Positions 57,475 through 64,000 of a stretch of DNA of 64,000 nucleotides are shown in pieces. The stretch is from the NCBI GenBank assembly GCA_036346205.1, contig JARFJB010000399.1:61257-125256 (forward strand). The letters are read 5' to 3'. How positions within the stretch are numbered: position 1 is the first letter of the stretch; the number at the start of each line of letters is the position of its first letter. Below the pieces are notes generated by a model. That model searched no databases. It saw nothing but the letters and a program-made list of their open reading frames with translations, and had not been told where the DNA came from. The stretch is from Vesta saturnalis (lineage: Eukaryota > Arthropoda > Insecta > Coleoptera > Lampyridae). Made by a program: the position numbers and the translations under genes.

Positions 57475-59018
57475 ACTGCGTTCATTATCCTACAATTCTT
57501 GATGCAGTAATATCCACGCTCCATCGAAAATTGTAAATTTGAGTCCTAATCAATATAAATTAAAAACAAGTCATGGTTTAAGTGCTGTTTGTTGTTTCAA
57601 AATTGAATTGGTTAATTTAAAGAGCATTTCGATGGAACTGCTATCTTTGATGCTATTTGTTTAGTCTACATGCAAGAAATTGGAATTTTTAAAGGACTAG
57701 CTAACATTATCTTAGCTATTATATGAAATATTGAAGTAAACAAAAATTTTATGTGTGTGAAATGTTTTAAAATACATAAATATACTCTTTTTATCATAGC
57801 AGTTAAATCGTTAAGTCAAAAATTCTGAATTTTTTTATATAGACTAAAGAAATAACAGCGCAAAAGACAGCAGTTAAATAAATTGAATTTAAGAAATTTC
57901 ATGGTCGTGAAAGTAGTACATAAACATTGATACTTGCATATATTAATAAATAATAACGCTAGTCCTTTGCCCAAAAATTCCAATTTTTTGCATGTAGACT
58001 AAACAAATAACAGCGCAAAGATAGCAGTTGCAAATTTTCTCAAAAAAATTTCAGGCGTTTTTAACTGTGAAAGATTACTATTCGATATAAAACGTACATT
58101 TTTAATATTTTCCAAACTAATTGGGCATCAGCATGAAATATGATATAGTATAACAAAAGTTTAACATATTTGTAAAGTATTTGCAATATGTTTTTTTTTC
58201 TAAAATAGATTTTAACGATTTTTTTATGAAATAAAGTAATACTAACTCTCACAATGCATCTTTGGACATTTTACATTTATATACGCAATTACAACTTATT
58301 TTAAATGGATTGTACTCGTAATGAGTAATAGTATGCAATTGCAAATGCATTACCCATATAGTATTATCAGTATGATTTTAATATTATATCTAACTTGAAA
58401 TACAGGTATTGTAATAGAATGGAATGCATAATTGCAATGATTGTTTGTAAACAACGATAGACGTTACTTGAACTATAAAAGTGATGTATGTTTGAAGGTG
58501 TGTGTGTGTGATGTACGTAAAGATATATGTGCATATCTATGGAAAGAGATAAAGACGACTGATGAACGTCATTTTCTCAGTGTAGAATGTCAGGGTGAAA
58601 ATAAAGTCCTAGAAAAGATGCGCTCCTGAAAATTTAAAATTTGCACATAATTCTCAGAAAAAAATTTTTTTCAACGCAGTTGTGTTTTATAAGTGGCAAT
58701 GTATCAACTTCATGTATAAATTTATCAAAATGTGAAAAATGACTTAAATTAATCAATTCCATTTTGAAACAACAAAATGCACTTAAAACACAACTTTTGT
58801 ACTTACGTAGGCTCAGAAGAAATATATGCATGAATTTATCCATTTCATACATACATGTATCGAAATGCTCTTTAAATTAACCAATTCAATTTTGAAACAA
58901 CAAACAGCACTTAAAACATGACTTGTTTTTAATTTATTTTGATTAGGACTCCAAATTTACAATTTTCGATGGAGCGTGGATATTACTGCATCAAGAATTG
59001 TAGGATAATGAAAGCAGT
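57475..59018. mobile_element. Non-autonomous DNA transposon inserted in the right arm
   Basis: A 1,544-bp segment is present here and absent from the left arm. It has ~160-bp inverted ends (57475-57634 and 58859-59018), beginning ACTGCGTTCATTATCC and ending GGATAATGAAAGCAGT. TA flanks both sides (57473-57474 and 59019-59020), compatible with a TA target duplication. Subterminal direct repeats (TTTTGAAACAACAAA at about 58762 and 58889) and internal inverted repeats (TTAGTCTACATGCAAGAAAT near 57661, complement near 57989) are present. The only ORFs are short and unrecognised, so a transposase must come from elsewhere. Superfamily unassigned. Confidence 0.75.
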
Positions 59019-59739
59019 TAATTTCCTTGAAAGCATTTTATGCAGGTGTGAATGCGAACATTCTATTTTTATCTTAGTCACCAATTCACATTACAATTTT
59101 GAAACGGATTTGCAAATGTATGAATGCAATGTCATTTGTATTGCATAAATACATGGTGTAAAGTTTTCAGATTTACACGCTTTTTGAAATGTTTTGACTT
59201 TTATTTAACGCAAGCTTTTTTTTCACTTTTAACTGTACTATATTTTCACATTTATTTATAAGCATGGTATTTTGCTATAACTTTAGTATATTTTAAGTTA
59301 TCATTTCATATAATTATGAAATTATTTGAAATTAACATTTTGTATTCAACGCTTACTCAAGGATTCAATTATTTCCTTAACTTATTATAAGTTTTGTTAT
59401 GAATAAATAAGTTCAAAAGTAAATATGTAATTGAAAATTATTATTAATTTTATTAAATACGACTATTACGACTGCTAGGTAAACTTTTATTTAAGTATTT
59501 AACAAGATTAATAATAATTTTGAATTTCCTTAACTTATCTATGTTCACCTGTTAAATATTTTCACTCGTTTTCTGTTTCTTTCTTTATATATGTGATAGA
59601 GATATTTAATAAAAATAAAACAATTACACATTTATTTATTTATTATAATCCGTAAATGTATATGTAAAAAAAATTATAATTACATTAAGTTCTACTACAA
59701 AAACTAAAACTAAACACTACTTTAAACAATAAGAAAACT

Positions 59740-59965
59740 ACTTCTGTCGAACAATTTCACATTTTATTAGCTTCAGCTAACTCACTGGTTAAACGTTGCA
59801 CTTTTGACACTTTTAGAGACTATGAACGTTCACAAAATGTCCTGCAACCACCTAACACTTTTGATTTTAAATTCATGCAGGTTTGTGGGATCCTGCGTTT
59901 GAAGGTAGGTGTTGAGCTATGGGTGGTTGTGGTGAACCTTGGTGTGATTTTTCCAAGTTTTCCTC
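59740..59965 (-). pseudogene. Arm protein segment with SELAEAN coiled coil, right copy
   Basis: Mirror copy of 46375-46596. On the minus strand the proline-rich text and the SELAEANK segment (plus-strand TTTATTAGCTTCAGCTAACT at about 59762) are recognisable, with indels differing from the left copy. Confidence 0.4.
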
Positions 59966-60149
59966 CAACTGTTTTGACTTTTATTTAACGCAAGCTTTTT
60001 TTCACTTTTAACTGTACTATATTTTCACACTTTCTTTATATGCATGATATTTTACAATAAATCAATTTGTAACGCAACATGCACTTAAAATTTGCAAAAA
60101 ATGACTGCTTTACTTTGATGTAGAAATTCATACATGAGTACATGGCTAA

Positions 60150-60560
60150 GTCAGACTTCCAGATGTTTTCAATTTTTTCCTTAACGTAGATCCTTTCACT
60201 TTTCTAGCACCAATTGAACTATCGTTCACATTCTTTTTATCTGTGGTAAAATTTTTTGGATAATGAGAACTTAAACTACTTTCAGTCTGCTGCGTTGAGC
60301 TTTTCTGTGAAACAGTTACCGCTTTAAACGGCTACCTGTTTTGAGAAACAGGTACCGGTTTTAGGTCTGTTTTTGAGCTGTTTTCGGAAAACGGTAGTTG
60401 TTTTGTGCTGTTTCTGCCTGTTGCTGGAAAACAGGTATTTGTTTTTGAGCTGACAGCATCAAAGTTTATACTATTTACATTTTCGGTGTTTACAATGCAC
60501 TGCCGAACAATTTACAAATTGTTGTTGGCTTCAGCCAACTCACTGCATAAACGTTCCAAA
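60150..60560 (-). pseudogene. Arm coiled-coil protein with KQ-PVF repeats, right copy
   Basis: Mirror copy of 45763-46197. The minus strand reads LERLCSELAEANNN, the KQ-rich repeats through the palindrome cluster, and the basic tail NDSSIGARKVKGSTLRKKL. The stop in the coiled coil (after NNL) is shared with the left copy, so it predates the separation of the arms or marks a real terminus or intron. The plus-strand ORF at 60405-60590 is a shadow. Confidence 0.45.
60306..60440. promoter_or_regulatory. Cluster of AAACAGGTACCTGTTT-type palindromes, right arm
   Basis: Contains GAAACAGGTACCGGTTTT (60345-60362, nearly perfect), AAACGGCTACCTGTTTTG, AACAGTTACCGCTTT and AAAACGGTAGTTGTTTTG. Mirror of 45890-46031. 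Confidence 0.5.
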
Positions 60561-61445
60561 TTTTCGAATACTAAATTGAATATATCTTAATTAATTACTA
60601 AATTAAGGATATTTCTATTACCACTAAATTGAAACTTTTATTAGTATAGGTACTGTATAAATCATAGAAAACACTTTAATTATGTCACAAAAATTAACTG
60701 TCCTTAACAATGTTCCGTTTAATCGTATCGAATAAAACAATTTCAAATTATTTTCTTGTAAATTCAACAACCGGTGATATCGCTAAACATAACCAACATT
60801 AATAAATTGCTAAATGTCAAATTTACTAACTGTCAAGCGTGTCAATTATCGACATCACTGTTTAAGTTATCGAAAGATGGCGGTACCTTACAATTTTAAC
60901 AAAAATGTAAAATAACGTTGTCTTGGACATGTATTTCATCAGAAAAGGTGAAATAAAGTTTCTAAACATATTTTATTATTTTATACTACATATATTGCTA
61001 TGTTTCTGAAAGCTACAATTTACTGACCATTTTACCGCATTGTAGCGGTGTTTTTACAATAGTGTGCGTAAAATGAAGTTACACTTGACGTTCACAAGAT
61101 TGTAATGTCAATTTTACGTTTCAGGACACAAATATATATGTATGTATTGATGTATGATGAGTGTACAATCAAATAAATGTTATGTAAGAATGAGCAGTAA
61201 AATGAGTTGCATACACGCCTGGTGCTAATGTGCACGGTATAAGATCCACACAAAGTGATGATAAGTTTCATCACTCTCTCAACAACCCCAATAATTTTTC
61301 TTGTTTCTAAGAATTACAGCTATCTGTATTTGGGAAAAATTATCCAGTTCTTCTTTGAAATACTCATAAAAGTGTTGAGGTAATACATGCAAATAAGATA
61401 TGTATATAGATGTCAGTTAATAAATCTTTATTTATTAGAATTTCA

Positions 61446-61807
61446 TTACAATTTTTTCATATAAATGATATACATGTGCCAAAGCGCAGTGACAAGTGTT
61501 TTGTGTATAAAAAAAAAACAGCATGAATTAAGTTTAGGTAAAGTAGGTTGTTCTTCAAACACCGTAATACATTGTTTTAAAAATTTTTGAATAAAATCAG
61601 CTTTCTCTCGTCCTTTAACGTACACCTCATCTGTTGTTGATATGAAATCACTAAGTATACGAGGGAATAGATGTGGAGAAGTATATCCATATTCCCACTT
61701 GATAAAGTGGTGGTTGTGAATTAACCAGTTAGCTTGTTTTTGAAATTCACTATCCAAGGTGTGCATGGAAATGGAGGCTTGAATACATAGAACAATTTGT
61801 TATCCAT
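61446..61807 (-). pseudogene. Unknown ~120-aa arm protein, right copy
   Basis: The start at 61807 reads MDNKLFYVFKPPF. One frameshift near 61765 leads into the open frame 61446-61766: LDSEFQKQANWLIHNHHFIK, then WEYGYTSPHLFPRILSDFIS and TDEVYVKGREKADFIQKFLK, closing TALWHMYIIYMKKL. A run of eight A on the plus strand at about 61512 (a Phe run in the protein) is a likely indel site. It is better preserved than the left copy at 44503. The protein is compact, mixed helix and aromatic-rich, with no motif I recognise. It faces the core. Confidence 0.55.
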
Positions 61808-62379
61808 TATACATCGCTAGTTCCTTAGGTGTAAATATATTTCTTCTGTTTGTCTTCGTTAGCGCGTTGTATATGCGCTAATGCAATCGTGCAGTATTTC
61901 TACATGCTACATTTAAACAAATAGAACTGATTTTCTGGTTAGGTTTACACACACTATTACAATAGTAAATACGTAAGCGATTTTACTGTGCAAAAACAGT
62001 GCTTTACATATATACTTTTTAGAAAAACATGATGTCGAAGCGAATGATATGTGATTATAAAATTTCAACTTATATAGAAGGGTAGACTACACGAGGATAC
62101 CAGCAATACCTGAGCATGCACAAAGTCCGACAATACTCAAAGCCAGTTACATATGTCATTGGTTAAGAATGCTTATTTTGCTATTCCTAAGAACCTTGAA
62201 GAGTCAAACATAAGAACTGTAATATGATACCTTCTCAATACCTTGTCAATCAAATTTAACCTTGAAAATTGGTTTGTATGAATTGTAACATGATACCAAT
62301 AAATTTTAACCTTGAAGACTTGGCCAATATATAAAACCTGCATACACCATTTTATAGGGTAATTTTTTTTTTTACTCTC

Positions 62380-62960
62380 ATCAATAGGAACTCTCTTCAT
62401 TATGATGTCCCTACTTCATTTAATCAAAAAATAAAAAATAGAAGACATTTGTTTTGCAACAAAAATATATAATTTATTTCAAACAATTATACATAGATAT
62501 TTGTTATTATTTTTTTACAGAAATGTTAAATTAGTTGTCTTTCCTACAGTTCCGGTGCTGGTAATGTACACGTCATTCTCAACCAGATATTGTTTAAACT
62601 TTTCAATGCGATCTTTTTGAAGTATTCATAAAATCGTAAAGTATGCACTTAAAGTTCTGGGTTTCAATGACAATATGTTTACCATATTTTGTGTCGATGG
62701 CATTCATACCAATCACTTTATATTTTGCACCCACCTCCAAGTCTTTTACGTTCGTGAAGGATTTACAGAAAGTGCTACTGTTCAATGCAATCCATCTTTA
62801 CTGATTCGAGAATGCTTTTGAATTTTGAGTTGACACGAACTGTTCTTCTATGTATTACTGCATCACGATTTTTATGGTAGAGGAGTGCTTTGATAATTAT
62901 CAATAAGCTAATCTGCATCTGATAATGAATAACTGCTACCATTGGGAGATGCTGTCCATT
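62380..62960 (-). repeat. Copy of the core's right edge inside the right arm
   Basis: Counterpart of 43340-43930 and of the core segment 55750-56290: the Ser-rich tail end of the 111-aa gene, the AGGAGTGCTTTGATAATTAT spacer, the small conserved gene and its 3' flank. Confidence 0.75.
62526..62785 (-). pseudogene. Small conserved protein, right-arm copy, frameshifted
   Basis: The ORF 62603-62785 reads NSSTFCKSFTNVKDLEVGAK, then YKVIGMNAIDTKYGKHIVIE, and loses frame at about 62640. The remaining text (KQYLVENDVYITSTGTVG) ends at 62526. It is closer to the left-arm copy (shared GMN.IDTKYGKH) than to the core copy (DMDTIDTKYEKH), as expected if the arm copies share an ancestor. Confidence 0.6.
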
Positions 62961-63983
62961 TTTGTATATCGCTCCAGGAGTGATATTGCTCTTGCATTTT
63001 AGCATTTTAGACAACAACCTTTCATTCTTGTTGTTTCCATAAACTGATTCTATTTTATATTTCTAAGAAATGTAATATGATACACATGCAGGTCATTAAT
63101 TACTCTTTGACCTTGAAAGCCCTATATTTAGATTTCTAAGAATTGTAGTATGATACCTAGCAATTTCATAGTTTAAATTTGGTCTAAATGTGTCCTTGAT
63201 TTGAGTACTACATGTTTAAACTTGTTAAATACCCACCTTGTCCTACAGTTTAGAAAACTATTTCACCTTCACACCATTTAGTCAACCTAAGTACCATTTG
63301 ACCTTGACACATTTGCATACATACATACATACATAACAACCTACATTCTTCACATTTCCATGAACTGATTCAATTTTAGATTTCTAAGAAACTTAATATG
63401 ATACCTGCAGGTCTACGCTTTGACCTTGAAAACTCTATTTTTAGATTTCTAAGATTTGTAAAAGATCAAGATGATGATGATGACATTGCAATTTCTATTT
63501 ACCTTTAAAGTCAAATTCTGTTCCGTTTTCGAGAAAATTGATTTTTGTTTGAAAAGGCTGAACTTAGACAAACCTTTGCCTATAAAAAGTATACAGAAGC
63601 ATGCACACAGCAAAGAAAGCCTTATTATAAACTCAGAAATGTCACGATACCCCACAGGTCAATAAACTTTGACCTTGACCACTCTATTTTAGACCTCTAA
63701 GAATCTTAATATGAGGACGACATTGCACTATGTTTAGCTTCTGACCTTGACATACAAATTTCCCGCCAAAACGTTTGACCGCAGAGTGACCTTGTAATGT
63801 GATGAGGATGGTGACATTGCAATTTCTATTTAGCGAGCTCCTAAAATTTAAATTTCGCCAAAAGTTTGACCTTGAAGAGATCCAAAAGCACATTTTCACA
63901 CCAGATGGCGAGTGACAATGAACTGGTCACAGAACGGCTCATATTACACTGAGCACCAGACAGACCAGACCAGACAAGAAGGC

Positions 63984-64000
63984 CAGACGCAGACGCAGAC
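63984..64000. repeat. (GCAGAC)n satellite, right flank
   Basis: CAGACGCAGACGCAGAC at the window edge has the same plus-strand orientation as the array at 40829-41766. Between 63951 and 63983 lie degenerate CAGAC units (CAGACAGACCAGACCAGAC). The window ends inside the array. Confidence 0.85.

Larger units (their letters stand above)
41767..63950 (-). mobile_element. Endogenised Maverick/Polinton (adintovirus-like) element with giant inverted arms
   Basis: Inverted arms of 7.2 kb (41767-48953) and 7.8 kb (56176-63950) flank a 7.2-kb unique core. The core encodes, all on the minus strand, a packaging ATPase, adenain-like protease, hexon-like major capsid protein, penton-like minor capsid protein and PLA2/core protein. 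This set defines Polinton/adintovirus morphogenesis modules. I found no family-B DNA polymerase, no retroviral-type integrase and no other replication enzyme on either strand. The outermost matching ends read AGTAGTAATATGG (left) and, reverse-complemented, AGTGTAATATGAG (right). The flanks are GCAGAC satellite. Known Mavericks have terminal repeats of hundreds of bases to about a kilobase (from memory), so arms of this size are unusual. Most genes are frameshifted, so this copy looks dead unless the frameshifts are sequence errors. Confidence 0.85.
56176..63950 (-). repeat. Right giant terminal inverted repeat
   Basis: Inverted counterpart of 41767-48953. It includes a 1.54-kb transposon (57475-59018) absent from the left arm. 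Without that insertion it is about 6.2 kb, shorter than the left arm mainly because the two left-arm tandem expansions are missing. Confidence 0.88.

Noticed and set aside
41767..63950. Inverted structure as a folded misassembly
   Set aside because: The arms differ by many small changes, two private tandem expansions and one transposon, so they are not mirrored copies of the same reads.

Overview
The window is AT-rich, intron-scale eukaryotic DNA with no dense gene array, no rRNA and no recognisable tRNA. Its mix of decayed hAT, piggyBac, Penelope, non-LTR and Gypsy-type elements, plus long TA and TG microsatellites, points to an arthropod genome, most likely an insect. I cannot name the species. 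No complete host gene is evident. Two short intervals (about 10.25-10.55 kb and 11.05-11.17 kb) have splice-site-like borders and could be host exons.

Layout. 0-2.1 kb: a 389-bp tandem repeat, a TA tract and a decayed non-LTR reverse transcriptase. 2.1-7.1 kb: AT-rich DNA without recognised genes. 7.3-8.9 kb: a decayed hAT (ZBED5-like) transposase. 11.5-21.9 kb: a full Gypsy-type LTR retrotransposon with 2.2-2.4 kb LTRs, a 4-bp target duplication, gag with zinc knuckles, protease, RT, RNase H and integrase. 22-28.2 kb: fragments of further LTR elements (two LTR-end copies with PBS and gag start; a SAP-like gag plus protease). 28.4-29.6 kb: a foldback-like palindrome of tandem repeats. 29.9-31.6 kb: a decayed transposon-type ORF on the minus strand. 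32.9-33.7 kb: piggyBac fragments split by a TA tract. 33.8-39.0 kb: a young, non-autonomous LTR element with two 2,268-bp LTRs, a 725-bp interior and a 4-bp target duplication. 40.8-41.8 kb: a hexanucleotide (GCAGAC) satellite.

The centrepiece, 41,767-63,950, is a complete ~22-kb endogenised virus-like element of the Maverick/Polinton (adintovirus-like) kind. It has giant inverted arms of about 7.2 and 7.8 kb and a 7.2-kb unique core. The core carries a minus-strand set of virion genes in one direction: a 111-aa protein, a small conserved protein, an unknown late protein, a parvovirus-like PLA2 joined to a basic core-protein-like tail, an adenain-type protease, a penton-like minor capsid protein, a hexon-like major capsid protein, an A32/FtsK-type packaging ATPase and a late protein with a helical N-terminus. 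Most are broken by single-base frameshifts or a stop. No protein-primed DNA polymerase B and no integrase could be found. The arms carry several small unknown genes, repeated nuclear-receptor-type motifs (TCAAGGTCA) and clustered 16-bp palindromes (AAACAGGTACCTGTTT type). The element sits inside the GCAGAC satellite, which has the same orientation on both flanks and was therefore probably the target. A TIR-type transposon is inserted in the right arm, and a possible excision footprint lies at the matching place in the left arm.

Frameshifts are pervasive and the differences between repeat copies appear rich in indels. Part of the apparent decay could therefore be assembly consensus error, so 'pseudogene' here means broken in this sequence. 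All family assignments come from reading motifs, not from searches.
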